Assembly (NCBI GenBank): GCA_002350525.1
Contig: DEFA01000022.1
Coordinates: 133,684 to 197,683, forward strand
Source of the DNA: Lachnospiraceae bacterium UBA2864
GTDB lineage: Bacteria; Bacillota; Clostridia; Lachnospirales; Lachnospiraceae
Length of the DNA: 64,000 nucleotides
Direction of reading: 5' to 3'
In this document: piece by piece, positions 28,163 through 36,595 of the stretch
How the letters are laid out: each line of letters starts with the position of its first letter
Numbering within the stretch: the first letter of the stretch is position 1
The notes under the pieces: generated by a model
Told to the model about the DNA's origin: nothing
The model's database searches: none
Seen by the model: the letters and a program-made list of their open reading frames with translations, nothing else
Program-made: the position numbers and the translations under genes

Positions 28163-28191
28163 TTGCTATAAGGTCAAAAGTATGATATAAC
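28163..28191 (+). promoter_or_regulatory. Probable enolase promoter
   Basis: TTGCTA (28163-28168), 17 bases, TATAAC (28186-28191), with an AAGTATGA extension like that of the promoter at 46098. Transcription would begin near 28198 and give a leader of about 180 bases before eno. Confidence 0.55.
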
Positions 28192-28224
28192 TAACAACGG
28201 TTACACATCTCTAATATGACAGCC

Positions 28225-28301
28225 GGGATGAGTAGATCATATAGTCTTCTTTTATCTTGTGGTAGGGATAATTTAGTTTCAGTATCGGATTTACTCATCC
28301 C
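28225..28301 (+). ncRNA. Possible structured leader of enolase mRNA
   Basis: GGGATGAGTA (28225-28234) and TACTCATCCC (28292-28301) are perfect 10-base complements around a 57-base loop containing shorter possible pairings. No known riboswitch class was recognised. It could also be chance or a protein-binding element. Confidence 0.3.
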
Positions 28302-28380
28302 CCTCCCTTGTAAATAACGTTCATATTCTGAACGTGTATCTAAATAAAAGAATATATCAGTAACAGGAAGGAGAACAAAA

Positions 28381-29679
28381 ATGTTTCTTGAAATTGAAAA
28401 AGTAGTCGGAAGAGAGATTCTTGATTCAAGAGGAAATCCGACAGTTGAGGCTGAGGTTTATCTTATTGACGGAACAGTTGGAAGAGGTACTGCTCCAAGT
28501 GGTGCTTCAACAGGAGAATTCGAAGCACTCGAGCTTCGTGATGGCGATAAGAACCGCTATCTCGGAAAGGGTGTTCAGAAAGCTGTTGAGAATATAAATA
28601 CAACAATAAACGATGTTCTTGTAGGACTTGACGCATCTGATACATATGCTGTTGATGCGGCTATGATCAAGGCTGACGGAACCAAGGACAAGTCTAACCT
28701 CGGAGCAAATGCAATCCTTGCTGTTTCAATTGCAGCAGCACGTGCGGCTTCTATTGCACTTGATATTCCTCTTTACAGATTCCTCGGAGGCGTACAGGGC
28801 AACAAGCTTCCTGTGCCGATGATGAATATCCTTAACGGTGGAGCTCACGCAGACAGTGCAGTGGATACACAGGAATTCATGATCATGCCTGTAGGTGCAC
28901 CGTCCTTTAAGGAAGCACTCAGATGGTGTGCTGAAGTATTCCATAAGCTTAAGAGCCTCATCAAGGAAATGGGCGATGTTACAGCTGTAGGTGATGAGGG
29001 TGGTTTTGCGCCTAATCAGTTAAAGAGCGATGAAGAAGCTATCGAGAAGATTCTTGAAGCTATCAAGGCCGCAGGTTTTGAGCCGGGTAAGGATTTCATG
29101 ATAGCAATGGATGCTGCTTCTTCAGAGTGGAAGAGCGAAAAGGGTAAGGGCTTCTATAAGCAGCCTAAGTCAGGTAAGGAATTCACATCAGATGAGCTTA
29201 TCGCTCACTGGGAAGCCCTTGTTGATAAGTATCCGATCATCTCCATTGAAGACGGTCTTGATGAAGAAGACTGGGAAGGCTGGCAGAAGATGACGGAGAA
29301 GATCGGCAACAAGGTTCAGCTTGTTGGAGACGATCTCTTCGTAACAAACACAGAGAGACTTGCGAAAGGTATCAAGCTCGGAGCAGGTAATTCTATTCTT
29401 ATCAAGCTTAACCAGATAGGATCCGTATCTGAGACTCTTGAAGCTATCAAGATGGCTCATAAAGCAGGTTATACAGCTATTTCCTCACATCGTTCGGGTG
29501 AGACAGCTGATACAACCATTGCAGACCTTGCTGTTGCACTTAATACATGCCAGATCAAGACTGGTGCACCTAGCCGTTCAGAGCGTGTAGCTAAGTATAA
29601 TCAGCTTCTCAGGATCGAAGAGGAACTCGGTGCTTCTGCAGTATATCCGGGAAAGGATGCATTTAACGTAAATAAGTAA
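28381..29679 (+). CDS. eno: Enolase (phosphopyruvate hydratase)
   Basis: A 432-residue cytosolic enzyme that interconverts 2-phosphoglycerate and phosphoenolpyruvate. Full-length family match: MNILNGGAHADS, VGDEGGFAPN, the metal-binding SIEDGLDEEDWEGW and GDDLFVTN, LIKLNQIGSVSET with the catalytic Lys, and SHRSGETADTTIADLAV near the C-terminus. AAGGAG precedes the ATG. Codon use is of the highly expressed type (many CTT/GCT), unlike the neighbouring accessory genes. It is a core gene standing alone among transporter cassettes. Confidence 0.98.
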   Translation: MFLEIEKVVGREILDSRGNPTVEAEVYLIDGTVGRGTAPSGASTGEFEALELRDGDKNRYLGKGVQKAVENINTTINDVLVGLDASDTYAVDAAMIKADGTKDKSNLGANAILAVSIAAARAASIALDIPLYRFLGGVQGNKLPVPMMNILNGGAHADSAVDTQEFMIMPVGAPSFKEALRWCAEVFHKLKSLIKEMGDVTAVGDEGGFAPNQLKSDEEAIEKILEAIKAAGFEPGKDFMIAMDAASSEWKSEKGKGFYKQPKSGKEFTSDELIAHWEALVDKYPIISIEDGLDEEDWEGWQKMTEKIGNKVQLVGDDLFVTNTERLAKGIKLGAGNSILIKLNQIGSVSETLEAIKMAHKAGYTAISSHRSGETADTTIADLAVALNTCQIKTGAPSRSERVAKYNQLLRIEEELGASAVYPGKDAFNVNK

Positions 29680-29707
29680 TTAACCGGAAATTGATATAAG
29701 TATATAT

Positions 29708-29748
29708 AACGGCATTATGAAAGAAAATTTTCGTAATGCCGTTTTTAC
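29708..29748 (+). terminator. Terminator after eno
   Basis: AACGGCATTA (29708-29717) pairs with TAATGCCGTT (29734-29743), and a T-rich tail follows. Confidence 0.85.
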
Positions 29749-29788
29749 TTGACAAGCTATGAACATGTATGTAAAATGTTCATAGCTT
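29749..29788 (+). promoter_or_regulatory. Promoter with overlapping TetR operator
   Basis: TTGACA (29749-29754), 17 bases, TAAAAT (29772-29777). Perfect 13-base arms AAGCTATGAACAT (29754-29766) and ATGTTCATAGCTT (29776-29788) cover the space between the -35 and the start, typical for autoregulation by the TetR gene that follows. Confidence 0.85.
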
Positions 29789-29823
29789 TTGGAAATGTTT
29801 AAATCAAAGGAGTTATGTTAAAT

Positions 29824-30420
29824 ATGGGAAAAGCATTTACACAGGATGAAAGGGCGGAGGTTCAGGAGAAACTTCGACGTACGGGACTCAGACTTCTGGC
29901 AGAGAATGGTATAAAAAATATATCCATAAGGCAGATTACCAAAGAGACAGGTATTGCTCAGGGTGGTTTTTATACCTTCTACAGGGATAAGGATGAGTTT
30001 GTTGAAGATCTGTTCTTACTCAGGATAAAAGAGAAGAACGATCTTATGTATGAAGCAAGAGAAAAGACACTGGACGATCCTCGAGGTTTTATAGCCGGAA
30101 TGATGTACAAGGAAGGTATGCATCTGAAAGAGAACAAGGCATTCGTTAACAGCGAGAGTGATACTGTGAAGCTTCTTGCGAGTCACAGATCCGAAAGAGG
30201 TCATGAACTCTATAAGGATTTCTTAGATAAGATGATCTCTTACTGGGAAAAGAATGGATATAAAGTCAGCTGCGAAGTTGAAAAGCTTTTAAGCGTAGGA
30301 ATGGCAGCGGGAATTCTTTTCATGAATGCAGAGCTTCTTAATGATGAACATTTTGAGGAAATATATAAAACCTTCTGTGAGGCAGAGACAGACAGATTCT
30401 TTAAATGCAGTAAGAAGTAA
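29824..30420 (+). CDS. TetR-family transcriptional regulator
   Basis: About 198 residues, with helix-turn-helix IRQITKETGIAQGGFYTFYR near residues 35-54. ATG 29824 is preferred. ATG 29815 lies only 2 bases after AAAGGAG. The gene leads a cassette with the MATE pump and phosphotransferase-like enzyme, and its palindromic operator lies in the promoter. The cassette resembles an inducible drug-resistance unit. Confidence 0.88.
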   Translation: MGKAFTQDERAEVQEKLRRTGLRLLAENGIKNISIRQITKETGIAQGGFYTFYRDKDEFVEDLFLLRIKEKNDLMYEAREKTLDDPRGFIAGMMYKEGMHLKENKAFVNSESDTVKLLASHRSERGHELYKDFLDKMISYWEKNGYKVSCEVEKLLSVGMAAGILFMNAELLNDEHFEEIYKTFCEAETDRFFKCSKK

Positions 30421-30449
30421 GGATACATTTCATATATGAGGAAGAGAAG

Positions 30450-31817
30450 ATGATCAAAGAGACCGAGGATATGATCAGAGAAGAGAAGATTAAGAGACTG
30501 ACAGGACAGCCTCTATATCCGCTGCTTGTTAAGATGTCTATCCCTTCGATGATAGGAATGATAGTGAGCACCGTGTATTCGATGACGGATACATATTTCG
30601 TAGGAAAGCTTAATAACGTGAATCTGACAGCGTCAGTCGGAATCGTGTTTTCCTTCGTATCTGTCATTCAGGCTATAGGTTTCTGGTTCGGATACGGCAG
30701 CGGTAATTACATATCAAGATGTCTCGGAAAGAAAGATATTAAATCGGCCGAGAAAATGGCAGCTACCGGAGTCCTTATGGCAATCATTACCGGCCTTCTG
30801 ATCATGCTGATCGGACTGCCGTTTATAGATAAGCTTTCGGTGATTCTCGGAACGGAAAGCGGTGAGCTTCACGCAGCAACGGTCAGATATCTCAGGATAA
30901 CGATCATCACTGTTCCTTTCATGCTGATTTCAAATGTATTATATAACCAGCTGCGACTTGCGGGTTCGGCCAAGGACAGTATGCTCGGACTTCTCGTCGG
31001 AATGCTGCTGAACATGGCGCTTGATCCCGTGTTTATCCTGCTTATGAATATGGATGTTGCGGGAGCTGCACTTGCAAGTATGGCAGGTCAGGTTACGGGA
31101 TGTATAGTGCTCATCATATCAGCGGGTAGAAAAGGAAATATAAAGATAGATTTAAGAAAAGCAGAATTAAGCGGTAGGATCATAAAGGAAATCCTTGCAG
31201 GCGGTGCACCGAATTTTTGCAGACAGGGCATAAGCAGTATTTCATCTGTAATGTTAAATAATGTTGCAGGCGTGTTCGGAAATTATGCGATCGCTGCATT
31301 GACTGTCGCAATCAGGATTGCATATATAGCTTATGCACTGGTCATCGGATTCGGACAGGGATTTCAGCCGATATGTGCGATCAATTACGGAGCAAAGAGA
31401 TATGACCGTGTTAAGACAGCGTTCAAATATGCATTTATCACAGTGAGTGTATTTCTCGTTATCTCGGCCCTTCTATTATATTTCAAGTCTGATATTCTCG
31501 TTGAAAGGTTTACAAAGGATTCTGCTGTTGCAGAGCTTGCAGTACAGATGATAAAAGCACAGTGTCTGATCTTTCCGTTCATGGGTTATTACATATTAAG
31601 CGGTATGTTCCTGCAGAATATCGGTAGATTTGCGGAAGCGACTATCGTGACGGTTTCGGAAAGCGGTACATTTCTCATTCCGGCAATGTTTATTCTGCCG
31701 AACATATTCGGACTTCCCGGACTTATATATTGTCGTCCGGCGGCGAGTGTACTGGCACTTTGCTTTTCGATAATCATCGGAACAAGGGCGAGAAATAAAT
31801 ATTTAAAGAATGTTTAG
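30450..31817 (+). CDS. MATE-family multidrug efflux transporter
   Basis: A 455-residue protein with twelve predicted helices. The start motif KRLTGQPLYPLLVKMSIPSM and VYSMTDTYFVGKL are typical of the MATE (NorM/MepA-like) family, which extrudes cationic drugs in exchange for Na+ or H+. The second half repeats the fold (GQGFQPICAINYGAKRYDR). It lies 29 bases after the TetR gene and 21 before the next gene. A truncated relative of its N-terminus survives at 37985. Confidence 0.92.
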   Translation: MIKETEDMIREEKIKRLTGQPLYPLLVKMSIPSMIGMIVSTVYSMTDTYFVGKLNNVNLTASVGIVFSFVSVIQAIGFWFGYGSGNYISRCLGKKDIKSAEKMAATGVLMAIITGLLIMLIGLPFIDKLSVILGTESGELHAATVRYLRITIITVPFMLISNVLYNQLRLAGSAKDSMLGLLVGMLLNMALDPVFILLMNMDVAGAALASMAGQVTGCIVLIISAGRKGNIKIDLRKAELSGRIIKEILAGGAPNFCRQGISSISSVMLNNVAGVFGNYAIAALTVAIRIAYIAYALVIGFGQGFQPICAINYGAKRYDRVKTAFKYAFITVSVFLVISALLLYFKSDILVERFTKDSAVAELAVQMIKAQCLIFPFMGYYILSGMFLQNIGRFAEATIVTVSESGTFLIPAMFILPNIFGLPGLIYCRPAASVLALCFSIIIGTRARNKYLKNV

Positions 31818-31838
31818 ATCAGTATAAAGGAGGCTTAA

Positions 31839-34286
31839 ATGTCGAAGTTTATTCTAGCATTTGAAAACATCAAAAAAGAGGATATTCCGTCGGCAGGCGG
31901 AAAGGGTGCGAACCTTGGAGAGATGACCGCTGCAGGTATAAGTATTCCGAAGGGTGGAGTACTGCTTGCGGGCGCGTATGATGAATATATGAGAACTAAC
32001 GGTATCGACCCGGCAAAGTATGATAGCGCAAAGCTGCTTAGAGAAGCCATAGTAAATGGCAGGCTGCCGGAAGATATAGTAAAGGAAGTTGAAGAGTTTT
32101 ATGCCACGCTCGGTGACGGAAATGCGAGAGTAGCAGTAAGATCATCAGCGACTGCGGAGGACCTTGATGACGCGAGCTTTGCGGGACAGCAGGAGACATA
32201 TCTGAATGTTATCGGCATATCGGAGCTGCTCGATAAGATAAAGCGGTGCTATGCGTCTCTCTGGGGTGACAGAGCTGTAAGCTACAGGAAAAATTCGGGT
32301 TATGATAAGGAAAAGGTAGCGCTGGCTGTTGTAATTCAGGAAATGGTTGAGAGTGAATCAGCCGGAGTCATGTTTACCGCAGACCCTGCAGGAGAAAAGG
32401 AAAATGTGCATATCAATGCTGCTTACGGACTTGGAGAAGCAGTAGTATCGGGAATAGTAAGTCCTGATGAATATATCTGCAGCCGCGACGGAAAAGTAAT
32501 AAAGAAGCTCATCGGCAGCAAGGAAGAGGAGATAATATACAGCAGAGATGCAGCAGGCACCGTAAAGGTTGCTGTTGATGAGGATAGGCGTAAGCAGGCC
32601 GTGCTCAGTGATGAGCTGATCAAAGCACTTGTTGCGGAAGGTATAAAGATTCAAAAGCATTACGGTCATCCGATGGATATAGAGTGGGCTGTGAGAAACG
32701 GTGAGATATACATTTTACAGGCAAGAAGTATAACCACACTTAAAGAAAATGATGCTAAAGTTTTCACCGAAAAGGATTTCGAGGGATATCCGAAGATTCA
32801 GCCGGCAAAAGGTGCGATGAGGGAAAATGTGCTCTTCAATCTTGAAAAGAATCCGACGCCTTATTATCCGCTGGATCATGATTTCGGCGGCTTCGTAGGT
32901 GAGCAGAAGGATATACTCTTTAGAGAAATCGGTGTGGAGTTTAAGGGTGGAATGTATCCTATCGATAAGGACGGAATTTCTTATCAGTCCGCAAATAAGA
33001 TCAGGATTACCAAGAATATATTTGCACTTCCTAAATATATTAAGCTCGTAAAAAATATAGATAACAATGTGAAATGTGCGGATGAATCTCTGAAGGAATG
33101 CAGGGAAAGCTTTGAGAGAGAAAAGCTTACCAAGAAGTCGGATGCAAAGGAGATAGGTGAAGCATTAAAGAGAATGAGAGAACTTATCGGAAAGACTGCA
33201 TATGACAGATTTCTGTATGCATTATTCCCGAATGCAATCGAAAGCCACAGTGTTACAAAGGTTCTCAGGAAGGTGGATGAAAAGCTTAATGCATATGATA
33301 TCCTTGAAGGACTCAGCTATGTGACAGCCGATATGAACCGTGCTATGAAAGATCTTTGCATTTATATCGGGAAAGATGAGAAGATGGTATCGACTGTAAT
33401 GGAAAAGGATTATAAGTCGATATGCAGTACTTATCCTGAACTCGGTAAGAAGCTTGAAACATTTATCGGAAGATACGGAAGCAAGTCGGATTTTAACTGC
33501 TACTGTTTTATATCGGAAACGTGGAGAGATAATCCGGACAGATTCATCAATATATTCAGACCTATGCTGAAGAGTGGCGGAGAGAGTGTTGCATCTAAGG
33601 AAGAAAGCGAACAGCACTTTAAGGAACTGATGAATCGAGTAAAGAAGGCAGTGTCGCCAAGAAAATATGCGGATTTTAAGAGACGTGTTAAGGGACTCAG
33701 ACATTATCACTATATCAGAGAGGCAACTCAGTATCTGTGGGAATCGGAGTTTGAATACTGCAGAGAACTCTTGAGAAGACTTTCCGATACTATGAGTGTT
33801 TCATATGAAGACCTTATGTATCTTTTTGCTGAAGAGTTATTTGAAGTCTGTGATGCAGGTAAGCTCGGAGATAAGGAGAAGGTTATTGCAGCGAGAAAAG
33901 ATAAACGTGATTTTGCAGTTGCTTACTGGGATAAATGTATGAAGGACGCACTTATGAGAGATGATGATTCAATCCGTGGAGTAGGTGCTTCCAACGGACA
34001 GGTGAAGGGAAGAGTATGTGTGGTTCATTCACCTGCGGAATTCTATAAGCTTGAGAAGGGTGACATTTTGGTATGTAACTACACGGATCCCGAATGGACA
34101 CCGCTTTTCGTTCTTGCAGCGGGAGTTGTAGTGGATACGGGTGGAACACTCTCACATGCAGCGATAGTTGCCAGAGAGTATAACATCCCGGCAGTTCTCG
34201 CAACGGGAGATGCAACATCAAAGCTTAAAGACGGAGACACAGTACTTGTAAATGCTGCGGAGGGCAGTGTCACAGTACTGGCATAA
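31839..34286 (+). CDS. Rifampin-phosphotransferase-like / PEP-synthase-related enzyme
   Basis: An 815-residue protein. Residues about 1-310 are an ATP-binding PPDK_N domain (GGKGANLGEM, RSSATAEDLDDASFAGQQET). Residues about 320-690 are a helical middle region, and about 700-815 are a PEP-utiliser swivelling domain with GGTLSHAAIVARE, phospho-carrier His at residue 773. The order ATP domain, middle, His domain at the very end, without a TIM barrel, is that of rifampin phosphotransferase, not of PEP synthase, where the His domain is central. The link with a TetR gene and a MATE pump supports antibiotic inactivation. True substrate unknown. Confidence 0.8.
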   Translation: MSKFILAFENIKKEDIPSAGGKGANLGEMTAAGISIPKGGVLLAGAYDEYMRTNGIDPAKYDSAKLLREAIVNGRLPEDIVKEVEEFYATLGDGNARVAVRSSATAEDLDDASFAGQQETYLNVIGISELLDKIKRCYASLWGDRAVSYRKNSGYDKEKVALAVVIQEMVESESAGVMFTADPAGEKENVHINAAYGLGEAVVSGIVSPDEYICSRDGKVIKKLIGSKEEEIIYSRDAAGTVKVAVDEDRRKQAVLSDELIKALVAEGIKIQKHYGHPMDIEWAVRNGEIYILQARSITTLKENDAKVFTEKDFEGYPKIQPAKGAMRENVLFNLEKNPTPYYPLDHDFGGFVGEQKDILFREIGVEFKGGMYPIDKDGISYQSANKIRITKNIFALPKYIKLVKNIDNNVKCADESLKECRESFEREKLTKKSDAKEIGEALKRMRELIGKTAYDRFLYALFPNAIESHSVTKVLRKVDEKLNAYDILEGLSYVTADMNRAMKDLCIYIGKDEKMVSTVMEKDYKSICSTYPELGKKLETFIGRYGSKSDFNCYCFISETWRDNPDRFINIFRPMLKSGGESVASKEESEQHFKELMNRVKKAVSPRKYADFKRRVKGLRHYHYIREATQYLWESEFEYCRELLRRLSDTMSVSYEDLMYLFAEELFEVCDAGKLGDKEKVIAARKDKRDFAVAYWDKCMKDALMRDDDSIRGVGASNGQVKGRVCVVHSPAEFYKLEKGDILVCNYTDPEWTPLFVLAAGVVVDTGGTLSHAAIVAREYNIPAVLATGDATSKLKDGDTVLVNAAEGSVTVLA

Positions 34287-34379
34287 ATCAGATCAGTAAA
34301 TTCACGAAGCGCTGCAACGGCCAGCTTGTTTATTGGTATAGTCCTTATGATTGCAGGGGTTATTTTTTATAAAGTTTAA
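34287..34379 (+). pseudogene. In-frame membrane-helix tail after the phosphotransferase stop codon
   Basis: The reading frame continues from the stop of the preceding gene for 30 codons and encodes one hydrophobic helix (TASLFIGIVLMIAGVIFYKV) before the next stop. It has no ribosome site of its own. It may be the remnant of a small membrane protein. Read-through is a remote option. Confidence 0.3.
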
Positions 34380-34408
34380 AAAAGGGAATAATAAAAAGGG
34401 GAAATGGA

Positions 34409-35299
34409 ATGAGCGTATCATATCGTATAGCGGAACAAGCGTGTTATATGTTGAACAGTCTTCCGATAGACGGGGCAAGAGGAATGTTGATGGGAGGCTT
34501 TAAGAAACCGAAAGATAATGTGAAACTTCCGGCATATGTAAAAAGGAGCAAGCTCATTATTGACAGGATAGAATTTGAGGGGTTTAAGATTCATCGGCTG
34601 AGAATAAAGTCAGATAAAAAATACAGTTCAAAGGCGGTTCTGTTTCTTCCAGGTGGCGGAGGAATGGAACGAGCAACCATACTGCACTATGATACGGCTA
34701 TGAAGATAGCGAAGGAAAGCGGAGCTGATGTATATATAGTACATTATCCGCTTGCACCGAAGTATAATGTAAGATATGCACTGGACTGGCTGGAAAAACT
34801 GTACATGGTACTCGTTAAAAAGTATTCCGACAGAAATATAACATTTCTGGGAGACAGCGCAGGAGCAAATCTGATAATCAGTCTTGCGGGAAGAGTGCAT
34901 ATAAAACCGGGAAAGCTTATTGTGATATCGCCGGCTTGCGGATTGGAAAACGGAAAAAACAGGAATATCAGACTTGCCATGGAACCTTTTGATCCGATAT
35001 TAAATGTGGAAATGAATGATATTATCTGCGATAACTGGTGCAAAGATGTTCCACTCGACAGTTCGGATATAAGCCCGGAATATGTGGATTATACGGGCTT
35101 TCCTAAAATGTATCTGTATTACGGAGAACATGAATTATTCTATCCTCACGTAATAAATTATATAGATATACTTAAGGAACGGGGTGTGACATTTCAAAAA
35201 ACAGTTAAACCTATGTGTCATGACTGGGCTATATGCAGGTTCTTTCCTGAGGGCAGAAAAGCCGTAAAGGAAATGTGTGATATAATCGAGAGGACATGA
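34409..35299 (+). CDS. Alpha/beta hydrolase, esterase of the hormone-sensitive-lipase type
   Basis: A 296-residue protein with oxyanion loop FLPGGGG near residue 74, nucleophile elbow GDSAGAN near 149 and C-terminal His in CHDWAICRFFPEG near 270. The motif order is that of the Aes/HSL esterase group, acting on short acyl esters in the cytosol. A weak AAGGGGAAATGG site precedes the ATG. It resembles the esterase at 42962. It follows the resistance cassette after 122 bases and may belong to it. Confidence 0.85.
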   Translation: MSVSYRIAEQACYMLNSLPIDGARGMLMGGFKKPKDNVKLPAYVKRSKLIIDRIEFEGFKIHRLRIKSDKKYSSKAVLFLPGGGGMERATILHYDTAMKIAKESGADVYIVHYPLAPKYNVRYALDWLEKLYMVLVKKYSDRNITFLGDSAGANLIISLAGRVHIKPGKLIVISPACGLENGKNRNIRLAMEPFDPILNVEMNDIICDNWCKDVPLDSSDISPEYVDYTGFPKMYLYYGEHELFYPHVINYIDILKERGVTFQKTVKPMCHDWAICRFFPEGRKAVKEMCDIIERT

Positions 35300-35340
35300 G
35301 ATAAAAAAACCGGGAACAGAGGATAAACCGGATATCCGGT

Positions 35341-36288
35341 TTATTCCTCCGAAGGAAGATATTTCATGAGAGAATCCCATACGGGCATAGCTTTTCCCGG
35401 ATGGGATTTTCTATACTCATCAAATTTTCGGCTGACATATATCATTTCAGCTATGCCGTTTTTGCAGTGATCGGATATACAAAGTGTTCCGAGATATGTT
35501 CGGGACATTATCCTGTACAGAACAAACATACCATATCCTTTGATACCGCCTTTATAGTATTCGTCTTCTTTGGGCGGCATCGGAGTAATTCCGGTACTTT
35601 TAAGATAGTCAAAACACTCATCAGAAGCTTTGACTATTTTTTTTATATCTTTTCTTGATAGTTTCTTCAGATCATAGTCCGTCTTATAACACATCAGACA
35701 GTAGGGCATGAGTTCCGCTACATGGCTGAGATAATAGGAATACATATTGTCTATTTCCGTGACCTTATAACCTTTTACTTTGAGAGCTTTTTTGATACGA
35801 GATACAGCTTTGGAATTGCCCGGAGAATGAAGTCCGCCGATTACGAGCTCGGTGACGGGAAGTCCGCCGGTTACGGCCTTGCCGCCTTCACGATGTCCCA
35901 TGGAATTCTGAAAACCGAACAGAATATGACGTTTGGATACGGCATGTTCCCTGATGTAGCTTTCACATCTGTCAGCTTCTAAGTTATTTCCGACGAGTAC
36001 TACAAGTCGTGTGTTTACTTTGGACAGCGCATCCAGAACATTCAGCTGCTGCTGAGCCTGCATTACGGAAAAGACGATATCATATTGTTCATCTGACGGA
36101 GCTTCTCTTACAACCTTCGGATGATCGACGGTGGTTTTATGCTGATAATGATGAACTACCACAAGTCCGTTATCTCGTAATTCATCATAGGTGCTTCTCG
36201 CAACAACGGTCACATCGTGTCCTGCTTTGCATAAAAAATGTGTGAGTAAAGAACCCAGGGCTCCTACTCCATATACAAGTATCTTCAT
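35341..36288 (-). CDS. Ketopantoate reductase (ApbA/PanE) family protein
   Basis: A 315-residue oxidoreductase. The N-terminal NADP site is KILVYGVGALGSLLTHFLCKAG (residues 2-23, GxGxxG). ApbA-type features follow: VFSVMQAQQQ, then VGNNLEAD in place of the usual NG loop. The C-terminal domain lacks the strict Lys-Asn-Asn pattern of classical PanE, so the substrate may be a different 2-keto acid. It is the only gene on this strand between 23 and 50 kb and is divergent from xylA. AAAGGA precedes the ATG on the minus strand. Confidence 0.8.
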   Translation of the reverse strand: MKILVYGVGALGSLLTHFLCKAGHDVTVVARSTYDELRDNGLVVVHHYQHKTTVDHPKVVREAPSDEQYDIVFSVMQAQQQLNVLDALSKVNTRLVVLVGNNLEADRCESYIREHAVSKRHILFGFQNSMGHREGGKAVTGGLPVTELVIGGLHSPGNSKAVSRIKKALKVKGYKVTEIDNMYSYYLSHVAELMPYCLMCYKTDYDLKKLSRKDIKKIVKASDECFDYLKSTGITPMPPKEDEYYKGGIKGYGMFVLYRIMSRTYLGTLCISDHCKNGIAEMIYVSRKFDEYRKSHPGKAMPVWDSLMKYLPSEE

Positions 36289-36595
36289 TAGTTTATCCTT
36301 TCATGATTCATTTTTGTATTTCTGTGTGTCTTTTGTCATGAATTATTCCTTTCAATATGACTGGATAAAAAACCGAGCACATGCTCTGTTTTTTGAATTT
36401 TAAGACATATTAATGCCTTTGTCAATGAAAAAGTTAAATTTGTTTATTTTTTGTAAGATATAGATAACCGAGCGCTGCTGATTATAGAATTAAGGGATTA
36501 TTCATAAAAATGGTAGTGACATTGTGAATAAAAAATGATATAGTTAGACTTATATAAAATATATTATATATAACTAACTATATGGAGGTATTTAA
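36289..36595. promoter_or_regulatory. Divergent region between panE-like gene and xylA
   Basis: A hairpin at 36367-36393 (AAAAAACCGAGC, ACAT, GCTCTGTTTTTT) could be an operator or a bidirectional terminator-like element. The xylA promoter is GTGACA (36516-36521), 17 bases, TATAGT (36539-36544). ATAGTTAG (36540-36547) and CTAACTAT (36574-36581) form widely spaced arms around an A/T-only stretch. Regulation by xylose is possible but no XylR gene is present. Confidence 0.45.

Noticed and set aside
28186..28215. CTAAC/GGTTA sequences after the enolase -10 as an iron box
   Set aside because: The half sites do not form the RGTTAGA-N4-TCTAAYY palindrome, and spacing is wrong.
36542..36559. AGTTAGA half site in the xylA promoter as an iron box
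   Set aside because: The right arm (TATAAAA) does not match and the site overlaps the -10, unlike the other copies.
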